Below are positions 41,862 through 53,175 of a stretch of 64,000 nucleotides of DNA, piece after piece; the first letter of the stretch is position 1, and each line of letters starts with the position of its first letter. Both the position numbers and the translations under genes were made by a program. A model generated the notes under the pieces. It was not told where the DNA came from. It worked only from the letters and a program-made list of their open reading frames with translations, and searched no databases. The DNA is from CAZKVJ01 sp964556225. Lineage in GTDB: Bacteria > Actinomycetota > Acidimicrobiia > Acidimicrobiales > Ilumatobacteraceae. Where the stretch lies: the NCBI GenBank assembly GCA_964556225.1, contig CAZKVJ010000003.1:161560-225559 (forward strand). Reading direction: 5' to 3'.

Positions 41862-42263
41862 TCAGCGGGGCCGTACCTCGGTCCCGGTGCCGGCGGTGAT
41901 GAACAGCGCCGTGGCGGTGCCGTTGACATCGGCGGTGTGCCATGCCCCCGGTGGGTTGATCACGGCCTCGCCGGTGCGCAGGGTGACGGTGGTGACCACG
42001 CCGTCGACCTCTTGGTGCAGCACCATCGAGCCGGCGACGCAGACCACCAGCTCGTCGCCGAGCGGGTGCATCTCCCACGAGTTCCACGGCTCGGTGAACA
42101 TGTGCATCGACACCAGCCGGCCCTCGATGCCGTCGGCCGCGGTCCGCTCGCCGTAGCGCTCGTACCACTCCGGTGGCCCCAGGAACTCCGGCTGGCGGAC
42201 CACGACGGCACCCAGCCCGAGGTGCACGGGGAAGCTGGACAGGTCGAACACGGCGTCGCTCAT
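41862..42263 (-). CDS. Cupin-domain protein
   Basis: 133 residues, one cupin barrel. SMHMFTEPWNSWEMHPLGDELVVCVAGSMVLHQEV carries the first cupin motif (His, Glu), and GEAVINPPGAWHTADVNG the second (His). These give a metal site, but the reaction is unknown; many such small cupins are isomerases, dioxygenases or sugar-binding proteins. The gene stands alone: palindrome B4 separates it from the enoyl-CoA hydratase gene upstream of it. Confidence 0.85.
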   Translation of the reverse strand: MSDAVFDLSSFPVHLGLGAVVVRQPEFLGPPEWYERYGERTAADGIEGRLVSMHMFTEPWNSWEMHPLGDELVVCVAGSMVLHQEVDGVVTTVTLRTGEAVINPPGAWHTADVNGTATALFITAGTGTEVRPR

Positions 42264-42290
42264 CGCGACGTTGTAGCCCGCCCCGACCCC

Positions 42291-42338
42291 GCGTTTGGTC
42301 GAATTGCCAGCGAAAACGCGTTCAAGTCGAACAAACGC
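42291..42338. repeat. Family B palindrome, copy B4
   Basis: A 48-base element: GCGTTTGGTCGAATTG (42291-42306) and CAAGTCGAACAAACGC (42323-42338) pair with two mismatches around a 16-base centre that does not pair fully. It lies 3 bases beyond the stop of the minus-strand enoyl-CoA hydratase gene. Its right arm is identical to that of copy B1. Confidence 0.8.
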
Positions 42339-42341
42339 AGG

Positions 42342-43100
42342 TCAGGGGGACCAGGAGGGGCGGCGCTTCTCGAGGAAGGCGGTCATGCCCTCACGAGCTT
42401 CGTCGCTCTGGAAGAGGCGTGCCGACAGCTCTGCGGTCCAGGCGAACGCCTCGTCGACGGGCATCGCCGGGACCCGTTCGAGCAGCGACTTGCTGGCGGC
42501 GATGGCCTCGGGGCCGCCGGCCAGCAGGTCGGCCACGACGGCGTCGACCTCGGCGTCGAGCTGGCCGGCTGGCACCGCCGCGTTGATGAGGCCGATGCGC
42601 ACCGCCTCGGCCGCCGGGAAGCGGTTGCCGCGCAGGAACGCCGACGTCGCGTCAGCCCGGCGCAGCTTGGGGAGGCAGACCACCGAGATGACCGCCGGCG
42701 CCACGCCGACGCGAACCTCGGTGAAGCCGAACATGGCGTCCTCGACGGCGATCGAGATGTCCATCGCGGCGGCCAACCCCATCCCCCCGGCCACGCAGTG
42801 CCCGGCGATGCGCCCGACGTAGGGCTTGGGGGACCGCCGGAACCGCCCGAACAGCTCCATCGGGTTGACGACGACCGCTGGCGCGGTGCTCGACGAGCGC
42901 TCGGCCAGGTTGGCGCCGGCGCAGAACACCCGCCCGCGGTTGGTGACCACCACTACCCGCACCCCGGGGTCGCGATCGGCCTCGTCGAGCGCGGCGACGA
43001 GCTCCGCCGTCAGCGCGCTGCTGAGGGCGTTGCGGCCGTCCTCGTCGGCCAGGGTCACGGTGAGCACGCCACCGGACAGCGAGGTCTCGACCAGTGCCAT
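42342..43100 (-). CDS. Enoyl-CoA hydratase, methylglutaconyl-CoA/isohexenylglutaconyl-CoA type (AtuE/LiuC-like)
   Basis: 252 residues of crotonase fold. NRGRVFCAGANLAE gives the first oxyanion strand, GHCVAGGMGLAAAMD the second, and FGFTEVRVGVAPAVIS resembles the IGVxPATIS segment of methylglutaconyl-CoA hydratases; AVRIGLINAAV follows. In the Atu and leucine pathways this enzyme hydrates the product of the carboxylase. Its place as last gene of the carboxylase operon supports that. The ATG overlaps the stop of the DinB-like gene (4 bases). Confidence 0.82.
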   Translation of the reverse strand: MALVETSLSGGVLTVTLADEDGRNALSSALTAELVAALDEADRDPGVRVVVVTNRGRVFCAGANLAERSSSTAPAVVVNPMELFGRFRRSPKPYVGRIAGHCVAGGMGLAAAMDISIAVEDAMFGFTEVRVGVAPAVISVVCLPKLRRADATSAFLRGNRFPAAEAVRIGLINAAVPAGQLDAEVDAVVADLLAGGPEAIAASKSLLERVPAMPVDEAFAWTAELSARLFQSDEAREGMTAFLEKRRPSWSP

Positions 43101-43903
43101 CACGCCCTCCTCGGTGCCGGTCCGTCGGAGGGTCCGCCGGCGAAGGCCTGGGCTCGCACCAGCCAGTGCCGCCCGAGCTCGCCGGTGGCCAGCTCGGTGT
43201 CGTCGAGGTGGCGCCGCTGGGTGACCACCAGGCAGAACTCCTCGGCGCGGCCACGAACGGTGTCGTCGGCGTCGTCGGGCCCCCACACCCATGTCTCCCC
43301 CGACGGGGCGATGAGCTCGAGGCGGACCGATCCCGCCGGCACCTCCTCGCCGCGGTTGGTGTACGACCACCCGCGGGTGATGTAGCCGAGCTGGGCGATG
43401 TGGCGGAGCCGCTCGGTCGCCGGCCGCGTCGCGCCGATGGTGTCCACCACGTCCTGGCCGTGGGCCCAGGTCTCCATGAGGCGAGCGGTGAGGAAGGACT
43501 TGGCGCTCATGGACGGCCCGTACCAGACGACCCGGTCGCTCTCGCTCAGCGTGGCGGCCGCGTCGGCGAGCACCTGGCGGTTCCTCCGCCAGGCGGCCAG
43601 CAGCTCGGCCGGCCTCATCGCCCGGTACGTCCCCAGGGTGAGCTCGTCGGCGTCGGCCGCGTCTGCGGAGATCGCCACCCGGAACAGCTCGTCGCGGGCA
43701 GCGGTGAACGCGTCCGGATCCGTGATCGCTTGCGCCGCCGTCCCGTCGAAGTAGGTGAGGTGGCCGATCTGGTCGGCCACCGACCAGCCGGGGCTGGGTG
43801 TCGCCAGCCCCCACTGCTCGTCGCGCAGGGCGCCGACCACATCGTCGAGGGCGGCCTGCTCGGCCGCCAGGTCGGCTCGGATGTCGCTGAGGTCCATCAG
43901 CAC
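43100..43903 (-). CDS. DinB/mycothiol-dependent maleylpyruvate-isomerase-like metal-binding protein (TIGR03084 type)
   Basis: 267 residues (ATG 43903, or ATG two codons in). Four-helix metal-binding domain: His in WSVADQIGHLTYFD, and Glu and His in LMETWAHGQDVVD. A C-terminal domain with SGETWVWGPDDADDTVRGRAEEFCLVVTQRRH is typical of this actinobacterial family, thought to use mycothiol. It sits inside the terpenoid operon between the TetR regulator and the hydratase and is likely an accessory or detoxifying enzyme. Its reaction is not known. Confidence 0.8.
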   Translation of the reverse strand: MLMDLSDIRADLAAEQAALDDVVGALRDEQWGLATPSPGWSVADQIGHLTYFDGTAAQAITDPDAFTAARDELFRVAISADAADADELTLGTYRAMRPAELLAAWRRNRQVLADAAATLSESDRVVWYGPSMSAKSFLTARLMETWAHGQDVVDTIGATRPATERLRHIAQLGYITRGWSYTNRGEEVPAGSVRLELIAPSGETWVWGPDDADDTVRGRAEEFCLVVTQRRHLDDTELATGELGRHWLVRAQAFAGGPSDGPAPRRA

Positions 43904-43907
43904 CCTT

Positions 43908-44588
43908 TCATGGTTCGTTCGAACGTCGGTCCGCGGGGCCGGGGGTCTGCAGGCCGCGCAGGATGATCTCGAGCACGGCGTCGGCCGCCTCCTTGGGCGA
44001 GGTGCGCAGGGTGGGCAGCACCTCCGCCCGGCTGAGCATCACGCCGAGGCCGGCCATCACCTGCGCCACGGCTGCGGTGTCCACGTCGGCGATCTCGCCC
44101 TGCTCCACCGCCAGATCGAGCAGGCTCTCGGTGACGGCCACCAGGTACGTCGAGTGGTCGAGCCAGAGGCGCTGGGCCGCCGGCATCGCCGCCAGGTCGC
44201 GGGCGAACGGCCCCGTGATGCCGCTCACGGCGATGCTGGCCGTCTCGAGGTAGGCGCGCACGGCGTCGAGCGGGGTCATCTCGGCGGCGATGGCGTCGCG
44301 GGCGCTTCGCCCCACCCGCCACAGGTTGCGGTCGACGACGGCGAGGACCAGCTCGTCACGGCTCGGCGCCAGCCCGTAGAGCGTGCGCAGCGAGCAGTTC
44401 GTGCGAGCGGCGATCTCGGCCATCGTCAAGTCGGCGAAGCCGTCGACGAACATCCGCTCCAGCTCGTCGAGCACCTCGCGCTGGCGGTCCGTGAGGCGGC
44501 GCTCCCGCTCGCGGTCGAGAACCGGCCGGGGCGGTGTCACCGCTCGCAGCCGGCGCAGCACCTCACCCGACGGTGCCGCCGTGCTCAC
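43908..44588 (-). CDS. TetR-family transcriptional regulator
   Basis: 226 residues. The N-terminal helix-turn-helix is clear: RQREVLDELERMFVDGFADLTMAEIAARTNCSLRTLYGLAPSRDEL (recognition helix CSLRTLYG). The C-terminal ~150 residues form the usual ligand-binding helical part. GTG at 44588 overlaps the atuA stop (4 bases). Being within the carboxylase operon, it most likely controls that operon in answer to an acyl-CoA or terpenoid. Confidence 0.88.
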   Translation of the reverse strand: MSTAAPSGEVLRRLRAVTPPRPVLDRERERRLTDRQREVLDELERMFVDGFADLTMAEIAARTNCSLRTLYGLAPSRDELVLAVVDRNLWRVGRSARDAIAAEMTPLDAVRAYLETASIAVSGITGPFARDLAAMPAAQRLWLDHSTYLVAVTESLLDLAVEQGEIADVDTAAVAQVMAGLGVMLSRAEVLPTLRTSPKEAADAVLEIILRGLQTPGPADRRSNEP

Positions 44589-46357
44589 CCGAGCAGCGCC
44601 TCGGGCACCTCTACCACCCGGGCCCGCAGCCACTCGCCGAGGCTCTTGGCCTGACCGTCCTGGCGGGTCGACGCGGCGACGCCCTCCTGCAGGAGGCCGT
44701 GGACGACGAAGTTCAGCGACCGCAGCGCCGGCAGGCGGTAGCGGTCCACGCGAAGCGGCGCGGTCTCGGGCAGCAGCTCCTGCAACCGCTCCGTGGTGAG
44801 GAACTCGTCGAGCCACGCCCACGCTGCGTCACTGCGGGCGAACACGCCGAGGTTGGCGTTGCCGCCCTTGTCACCGCTGCGGGCGCCGACCACCCGGCCG
44901 ATCGGGGCGCGGACCGTCTGTCCGCCCGGCACCACCGCTGCGGGCTCCGGCGCCGGTGTGATCGACACCGAGCCAGCCGGGGCGACCGAGTCGACGACGG
45001 TCTCCGAGCCCCCGAGCACCACCACGTGCTGGGGCACCAGCTCGGCCGGCACCACCGCCGGGCGGTACACGCCGTACGGCGAGCCGGCCGACGGCCCGCC
45101 GCTCACCCCGAAGAACCCCGGGATGGTCGCCAGGCCCAGCTCGATCACGGCATTGGACATCGCCCGGCCGACCTTGCGCTCGTCGGGGTCCTTCACGGTG
45201 ATCCGCCACACCGCCACCGCCTCCTCGTTGGAGGCCGGGTCGGGCTTGTCGGTGCGCACCAGGCGAGTGGTCACGCTGGCGAAGTCCTCCGGCCGGAACG
45301 GGCAGGCCACCCAGAACGCGTCCTCCACCAGCTTGGCCTTGGCCTCGATGTCGAGCCCGGTGAGCGCGATGCCCACGTCGTTGCGGAACCCGCCCAGCTC
45401 GTTCATGGCCACCTTGAGGGTGGGCGGTGGCGGCTCACCCTGGGTGCCGGAGATCCGCACCCGATCGGGCCCGACCTGGTCGAGGCGGATGGTGTCGAAG
45501 CGCGCCGTGACGTCGGGGCCGAGGTACGACGGGGAGCCGATCTCGTAGAGGAGCTGCGACGTGACGGTGCCGACCGACACCTCGCCGCCGGTGCCGGAGT
45601 GCTTGCCGATCACGCTGGATCCGTCGGCGGCGACCTCGGCCCACGGGAACCCGACCCGGGTCATGCCGGGCACCTCGGTGAAGAACGAGTAGTTGCCGCC
45701 GGTGGCCTGCGTGCCGCACTCGATGACGTGGCCCGCCACCACGGCGCCGGCCAGCGCGTCCCAGTCGTCGCGCGCCCACCGGTGGTGCCACGCGGCCGGG
45801 CCGCAGACGACGGCGGCGTCCGTGACCCGCCCGGTGATGACGATGTCCGCACCGCGTTCGAGCGCGTCGACGATGCCCCAGCACCCGAGGTAGGCGTTGG
45901 CGCTGATGAAGCGCGAGGTGTCGCCGATGGGCTCGCCGGTCTCGAAGTGGGCCAGGTCGACACCGGCGGCGACCAGCTCGTCGAGGCGGGGCAGGAGGTT
46001 GTCGCCGCGGACGTAGGCGATGGTGGGGGAGAGTCCGAGCCGCGCGGCGACCTCGGCCACCGCCTCGGCGCAGCCGTCGGGATCCAGGCCCCCGGCGTTC
46101 GACACCACCTTGATCCCGCGGTCCAGGCACGTGCCCATGACCTGCTCCATCTGCTGGACGAAGCTGCGGGCGTAGCCGCCACCGGGCCGCTTGGCCTGGG
46201 TGCGGGCCAGGATGAGCATCGTGAGCTCGGCCAGCCAGTCGCCGGTGAGCACGTCGATCGGCCCGCCCTCGACCATCTCGCGGGCCGCCGACAGGCGGTC
46301 GCCGTAGAAGCCGGAGCAGTTGGCGATGCGGATCGGGGCGCGTGCGGGTTCGCTCAC
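44585..46357 (-). CDS. atuA: AtuA-family protein (acyclic terpene utilisation, DUF1446)
   Basis: 590 residues, full length for AtuA. IRIANCSGFYGDRLSAAREMVEGGPIDVLTGD at the N-terminus, GIKVVSNAGGLDP, VITGRVTDAA and HVIECGTQATGGNY are the family blocks; a C-terminal ~100-residue part (GRVVGARSGDKGGNANLGVFA) is also typical. AtuA is needed for citronellol/geraniol breakdown in Pseudomonas, but its chemical step is unsettled. It lies directly after the carboxylase alpha gene, as in Atu clusters. Confidence 0.9.
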   Translation of the reverse strand: MSEPARAPIRIANCSGFYGDRLSAAREMVEGGPIDVLTGDWLAELTMLILARTQAKRPGGGYARSFVQQMEQVMGTCLDRGIKVVSNAGGLDPDGCAEAVAEVAARLGLSPTIAYVRGDNLLPRLDELVAAGVDLAHFETGEPIGDTSRFISANAYLGCWGIVDALERGADIVITGRVTDAAVVCGPAAWHHRWARDDWDALAGAVVAGHVIECGTQATGGNYSFFTEVPGMTRVGFPWAEVAADGSSVIGKHSGTGGEVSVGTVTSQLLYEIGSPSYLGPDVTARFDTIRLDQVGPDRVRISGTQGEPPPPTLKVAMNELGGFRNDVGIALTGLDIEAKAKLVEDAFWVACPFRPEDFASVTTRLVRTDKPDPASNEEAVAVWRITVKDPDERKVGRAMSNAVIELGLATIPGFFGVSGGPSAGSPYGVYRPAVVPAELVPQHVVVLGGSETVVDSVAPAGSVSITPAPEPAAVVPGGQTVRAPIGRVVGARSGDKGGNANLGVFARSDAAWAWLDEFLTTERLQELLPETAPLRVDRYRLPALRSLNFVVHGLLQEGVAASTRQDGQAKSLGEWLRARVVEVPEALLG

Positions 46358-46367
46358 GGGTGCCTCC

Positions 46368-48334
<1,967 letters not shown>

Positions 48335-48338
<4 letters not shown>

Positions 48339-49978
48339 AGCCGGAACACCCCGTAGCCGGGCGCGCCCTCGACCTCACGGTTGGACACCACGGACAGGCA
48401 CAGCCCCAGCACCGTTCGCGTGTCGCGCGGGTCGATGATGCCGTCGTCGCTGATGGCGCCGGTGGCGACGAGGGCGAGTGATCCCTTCTCCTGGATCGCC
48501 TCCACCATCTCCACGATCTTGCGGTCCTCCTCCTCGTCGAACTCGATGCCCTTCCGGGCGGCCTGGCCGCGGCGCACGATCGACATCACACCGGCGATCT
48601 GCTTGGGTCCCATGACGGCGATCTTCGCCGTGGGCCACAGGAACGTGAACCGGTTGCCGAACGCGCGCCCGGACATGCCGTAGGTGCCCGCGCCGTAGGA
48701 CGAGCCGATGATCACCGTCAGGTGCGGCACGGTCGAGTTCGAGACGGCGTTGATCATCTGGGAGCCCTTCTTGATGATCCCGTCCGCCTCGAAGTGCCGC
48801 CCGACCATGTACCCGGTGATGTTCTGGAGGAACAGCAGCGGGACGTCGATCTGGTTGGCGAGCTGGATGAAGTGGGCCGCCTTCTCCGCCGACTGGGGAT
48901 AGATGACGCCGTTGTTGCCGAGCACGCCGATGGGGTAGCCGTGGATGCTGGCCCACCCGCAGACCATGCTGGAGCCGTAGCGAGGCTTGAACTCCTCGAA
49001 GCGTGACCCGTCGACGACCCGGGCGATCACGTCGCGCACGTCGACCGGCTGGCGCAGGTCGCGGCTCACGATGCCGAGCAGGTCCTCGGGGTCGTAGAGC
49101 GGCTCGTCCGAGCGAAGGCTCGGGCCCGGGCCCCGCTTGCGCCAGTTCAGGTGGGACACCACCTCCCGGCACATGCGGATGGCGTCCATCTCGTCCTCGG
49201 CGAAGTAGTCGCCGAGTCCGGACACCTCGGCGTGCAGGCGGGCGCCGCCGAGCGTCTCGTCGTCGGACTCCTCGCCCGTGGCCATCTTCACCAGCGGCGG
49301 GCCGGCGAGGAAGATCTTCGACTGGTCCTTCACCACGATGTTGTAGTCGGACATGCCCGGCTGGTACGCGCCGCCGGCGGTGGACGAGCCGAACACCACG
49401 CACACCGTTGGGATGCGCAGCTTCGACAGCTCGATCATCTCGTAGAAGAAGCGGCCCGTCTCGGCGAAGTGGTCGACCTGCACCTTTCGGCGGCCGCCAT
49501 CGGCGGTCTCCACCCGCAGGTCGGCACCGGCGGACTCCACGAAGCTGACGTAGGGGATCCGGTTGTCGCGCGCGATCTCCAGCGCCCTGGACCACTTCTT
49601 GGCGGCGTAGGGCGTGAGCGCCCCGCCCAGCACCGACGGGTCGTTGGCGAGGATCACGACCTCCGTGTCGGCGATGACGCCGACCCCGGCCACCATGCCG
49701 CCACCCATGGCGTAGTCGGAGTCGTACGCGGCGAGGGGGCTGATCTCGTACCACGGGCTGTCGGGGTCGAGCGCGTTGGCGATGCGCTCTCGTACAGGGA
49801 GCTTGCCTCGGGCTCGCATGCGGTCCATCGCCGCCGGGCCACCGCCGGCCTCGGCCTCGTCGAGGAGCCGGTCGATGACCTCGAGCTGTTCGAGCAGGTC
49901 GGCGCGGTTCTGAAGGAACTGCTCGCTCGAGGTGTCGAGCGTGGAGCGCAGCGGCGGGGCCAGGAGGGGTCGGGCCAT
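48335..49978 (-). CDS. Acyl-CoA carboxylase beta subunit (AtuC/LiuB-like)
   Basis: 547 residues. The carboxyltransferase crotonase-like halves are visible: YVSFVESAGADLRVE and FGSSTAGGAYQPGMSDYNI (first half), and ITGYMVGRHFEADGIIKKGSQM and IIGSSYGAGTYGMSGRAFGNRF (second half, the oxyanion Gly pairs). The HFEADGIIKKG motif is shared by methylcrotonyl- and geranyl-CoA carboxylases. It is the first gene of the operon. ATG at 49978 is chosen because a full -35/-10 pair stands directly before it. Confidence 0.9.
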
Positions 49979-49986
49979 GACCGGGG

Positions 49987-50016
49987 ACAGTACAGGCGGT
50001 AATTTCGTATCGTCAA
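49987..50016 (-). promoter_or_regulatory. Promoter of the Atu-type operon
   Basis: TTGACG (50011-50016, read on the minus strand) and TACTGT (49987-49992) are 18 bases apart; the ATG of the carboxylase beta gene follows 8 bases after the -10. This fits a sigma-70-type leaderless promoter. The region is a short AT-rich island in a very GC-rich sequence. Confidence 0.55.
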
Positions 50017-50019
50017 TGT

Positions 50020-50025
50020 TATCAT
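50020..50025 (+). promoter_or_regulatory. Candidate -10 box of the nitronate monooxygenase gene
   Basis: TATCAT, one change from TATAAT, 47 bases before the ATG at 50073. It overlaps the divergent promoter's AT-rich island, so one operator could act on both genes. No clear -35 box. Confidence 0.35.
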
Positions 50026-50072
50026 CGCCCGCGTCGAGCCGACCGCTGTCCGGACCGGAGGAGATCGAGACC

Positions 50073-51215
50073 ATGAAGACCGCCATCACCGAGATGTTCG
50101 GGATCGACGTACCGATCCTGGCGTTCACCCACTGCCGCGATGTGGTGGTGGCTGTGTCCAAGGCCGGCGGCATGGGGGTGCTCGGCGCGGCCGGGCACAC
50201 CCACGAGCAGCTCGAGATCGACCTCGACTGGATCGAGGCCGAGCTCGGCGACCGCCCGTACGGCGTCGATCTCATCGTGCCGGCCAAGTACGCCGGCTCC
50301 GACGAGGGCGGGTTCACGATGGACCAGCTGCGCGCACTCATCCCGGCCGAGCACGTCCAGTTCGTGAACGATCTGCTGCAGCGCTACGACGTGCCCCCGC
50401 TCGCCGACGACGACGTCCTCGTCCCGATGCTGTCGGGCGGTGACGGCACGGCGCCGATGTCGGCGAACCGCGCCGACACCCAGCTCGAGCTGGCGCTCGC
50501 CCGCAAGGCGGTGTTGGTGGTCAATGCCCTCGGGCCGCCACCCGCCCACATGATCGAGCGGGTCAAGGAGGAGGGCCGCAAGATCGGCGCGCTGGCCGGC
50601 AAGGCCCAGCACGCCGAGCGTCACGTCAACGCCGGCGTGGACGTGATCGTGGCCCAGGGCTCCGAGGCGGGCGGTCACACGGGTGAGGTCGGGACCATGG
50701 TGCTGATCCCCGAGATCGTCGACGCCGTCGCGCCGGTGCCGGTGCTCGGTGCCGGTGGCATCGGTCGCGGGCGCCAGATGGCGGCGGCGATGGCGCTCGG
50801 TGCGCAGGGCGTGTGGTGTGGGTCGGTGTGGCTCACCACCGAGGAGGCCGAGACGCACCCGGTCGTGAAGGAGAAGTTCCTCGCGGCCACGTCGTCGGAC
50901 ACCGTGCGGTCGCGGTCGCGCACCGGCAAGCCGGCCCGCCAGCTGAAGACGGCCTGGACCGACGAGTGGGAGGATCCTGCGAACCCGAAGCCGCTCGGCA
51001 TGCCGATGCAGCCGGTGCTCGTTGGCGAGGCCATCGCCCGCATCGACCGGGCGGCCTACCGGAAGGGCTCCGGCGCCGAGAAGCTGGCGAACTACTTCGT
51101 CGGCCAGATCGTCGGGGCGATGAACGTGTCGAAGCCCGCCGCGCAGGTCGTCTACGACATGATCGAGGAGTTCATCGAGGCCACCGAGGGCCTCGCCCGC
51201 CAGCTCGAGTCCTGA
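50073..51215 (+). CDS. Nitronate monooxygenase / 2-nitropropane-dioxygenase family protein
   Basis: 380 residues of the FMN-binding TIM-barrel family. ITEMFGIDVPILAFTHCRDVVVAVSKAGGMGVLGA is the N-terminal part, VIVAQGSEAGGHTGEV holds the conserved His, and VPVLGAGGIGRGRQMAAAMALGAQGVWCGSVWL binds the FMN phosphate. GGAGGAG precedes the ATG. Family members oxidise alkyl nitronates, but many act as enoyl-reductase-like flavoproteins; divergent placement with the terpenoid operon suggests a role there. Its last 44 bases overlap the end of the convergent regulator gene. Confidence 0.87.
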   Translation: MKTAITEMFGIDVPILAFTHCRDVVVAVSKAGGMGVLGAAGHTHEQLEIDLDWIEAELGDRPYGVDLIVPAKYAGSDEGGFTMDQLRALIPAEHVQFVNDLLQRYDVPPLADDDVLVPMLSGGDGTAPMSANRADTQLELALARKAVLVVNALGPPPAHMIERVKEEGRKIGALAGKAQHAERHVNAGVDVIVAQGSEAGGHTGEVGTMVLIPEIVDAVAPVPVLGAGGIGRGRQMAAAMALGAQGVWCGSVWLTTEEAETHPVVKEKFLAATSSDTVRSRSRTGKPARQLKTAWTDEWEDPANPKPLGMPMQPVLVGEAIARIDRAAYRKGSGAEKLANYFVGQIVGAMNVSKPAAQVVYDMIEEFIEATEGLARQLES

Positions 51216-53175
51216 CCCCCCTCTCTCCCCCCTTCCCCCTGGCGAGCTCGCGGCGTCGAGCGGCGGCGGCGTCGTGATCCCCCGCCAGCTCGAGGTGCTC
51301 AGCCACCACACCGAGGTGCTCCCGTCGGCGTTCCTCGGTGGCGAGCTCGAGCCAGCGAGCGACCAGCGCGTGCTGGCGGGCGCGCTCGGCGGCCGGCACC
51401 GACTGGTAGGCCACGTCGTGGAGCAGTGCGTGCTGGAACGCGAGCTGACCGGTCCCGCGTGGCGTCGGCGGCGTGCGGCGGATCACCAGCTCGCGCTGAA
51501 GCAGGAGGTCGAGCGCTTCGTCGTCCCGGCCGGGTGCCGCCGTGGCGCCGGCCAGCGCCGCGACGGCACCGTCCCAGAACTCTCGCCCCACGACGGCGGC
51601 GTGCTGCAACGCGGCGAGGGCGTGGCCGGGCAGTGCGTCGAGGCGGGCGCGCAGCACGTCGGTGAGCGTCGTCGGGAGGTTCGAGCGTTCGAGCCGGTCG
51701 AGCGAGATGATCCACGTCCCGCCCTCGATCGGGTCGATCACCCCGTTGTCGACGAGCAGCTTGAGGAGCTCCTCGATGTGGATCGGCAGACCGCCCGCTC
51801 GAGCCACGACGAGCTGGCGGAGCTCCTCCGGGACGAACAGCGCGGGGCGAAGGATCTCGTTGACGAGCGCGCCGGCCTGGTCGTCGGCCAGAGGGTCGAG
51901 CGGGAGGACCGTCGCCCCCGGTGACGACCGCCAGCTCGGGCGACGGCGAACGAGCTCGGGGCGTGCGCTGGCCACGACGAGGAAGCCATGGGTGCCGAGT
52001 GCCGTGACGAGCCACTCGATGACGTCGAGGGACTCGTCGTCCGCCCAGTGCAGATCCTCCAGCAGCCACATGACCGGGCTGTCGTCAGCGAGCGACAGGA
52101 GGTAGGTGGCGAGGTGCCGCCGGCCGGCGTCGTCGCTGGCGGCGCCGGCATCGGCCCCGCCGAGCCCGGGGAGGTGGAAGCCGAGCCAGACACCGAGCGC
52201 TGCAGCATCCGGCGCCGCGAGCGCGGGGGAGGTCTGCCGCTGGAGCTTCTCGAGCACGGTGGCCGGGGGATCCGTGTCGAGGATCTCGCAGCGCTCGGCC
52301 ATGACGTCGCGGAGCAGCCCGTACGGCGTTGCTCGTCGGTGCGCCTGCGCTCGGCCCTTGAAGTAGTAGATGAACTCGGTGTGGAGCTCGATCCAGTTGT
52401 CGAGCTCGTGGAGCAGGCGTGACTTGCCGATGCCCGGCGGCCCGACGACCGTGACGAGACGGGCGTGTTGGCGGGCCAGCACCTCGCCGACCATCCCTCG
52501 CAGGGTGCCGAGCTCGGCGTCGCGTCCGATCGTGCGGGTCTCGACACCGTGCACGCCGCGAGGCGGGACCCGAAATGCCCGAGGCTTGGCGTCGAGCACG
52601 GCGTAGGTGCGCAGCGGCTCGCGCTCGCCGCTGACCCTGAGCGGGTCGAGCTGCGCGACGTCGAAGACGCCGCGCACGTTGCGATAGGTCTCGTGCCCCA
52701 CCACGATGCCGCCCATCGGAGCCGCCCGCTCGAGGTGGCTGGCGACCTCCACGGTGCTCCCGATCACCGCGGGCGGGCGGGCCGGGTCGACCTCGGTCAC
52801 GACCACGGGACCCGTGTTGATGCCGACCCGCATGGCGAGCTGCCGTCGGGTCCGCCGGCCGAGCTCGGACAGCGCGCGCTGGAGCTCGAGCGCGCAGCGC
52901 ACCGCCCGCTCCGGGTCGGAGTCGTGTGGGGCCCCGATGCCCCACACCGCCATCAGGGCGTCGTCGACGTGCGGGTCGATGTGACCACCGTGGGCCGCGA
53001 CGACGGCGTCGAGCTCCCGCCACAGGTCGTCGACGACGGCGGTCGCGACGTCGTCGACGAGCTCACCGGCCAGGGCTCCGAAGCCGACGATGTCGGCGAG
53101 CAGCACCGTCGCATGCCGTCGCCTCGACGGACCCGCCGCGCTCCGATCCTGCTCCACGCCTCCATCATCGGTCAT
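51172..53175 (-). CDS. Pseudo-adenylate-cyclase/AAA ATPase regulator, C-terminally shortened
   Basis: 667 residues. Residues ~20-165 are a class III nucleotide cyclase domain: metal Asp28 (LLADIVGF) and Asp72 (HVDDALMAVWG) remain, but the substrate Lys is Pro68 and the transition-state Asn and Arg are Glu143 and His147 (VEVASHLE), so catalysis is doubtful. Then comes an ATPase part with Walker A GPPGIGKSRLLHEL and Walker B VMWLLEDLHWADDES. Related proteins continue with several hundred residues of TPR-like helices; this one stops in an Arg/Gly-rich tail opposite the nitronate monooxygenase gene. Its start overlaps the LuxR-type gene by 11 bases. Confidence 0.8.
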   Translation of the reverse strand: MTDDGGVEQDRSAAGPSRRRHATVLLADIVGFGALAGELVDDVATAVVDDLWRELDAVVAAHGGHIDPHVDDALMAVWGIGAPHDSDPERAVRCALELQRALSELGRRTRRQLAMRVGINTGPVVVTEVDPARPPAVIGSTVEVASHLERAAPMGGIVVGHETYRNVRGVFDVAQLDPLRVSGEREPLRTYAVLDAKPRAFRVPPRGVHGVETRTIGRDAELGTLRGMVGEVLARQHARLVTVVGPPGIGKSRLLHELDNWIELHTEFIYYFKGRAQAHRRATPYGLLRDVMAERCEILDTDPPATVLEKLQRQTSPALAAPDAAALGVWLGFHLPGLGGADAGAASDDAGRRHLATYLLSLADDSPVMWLLEDLHWADDESLDVIEWLVTALGTHGFLVVASARPELVRRRPSWRSSPGATVLPLDPLADDQAGALVNEILRPALFVPEELRQLVVARAGGLPIHIEELLKLLVDNGVIDPIEGGTWIISLDRLERSNLPTTLTDVLRARLDALPGHALAALQHAAVVGREFWDGAVAALAGATAAPGRDDEALDLLLQRELVIRRTPPTPRGTGQLAFQHALLHDVAYQSVPAAERARQHALVARWLELATEERRREHLGVVAEHLELAGDHDAAAARRRELARGKGGERGVRTRAGGRGPRWPR

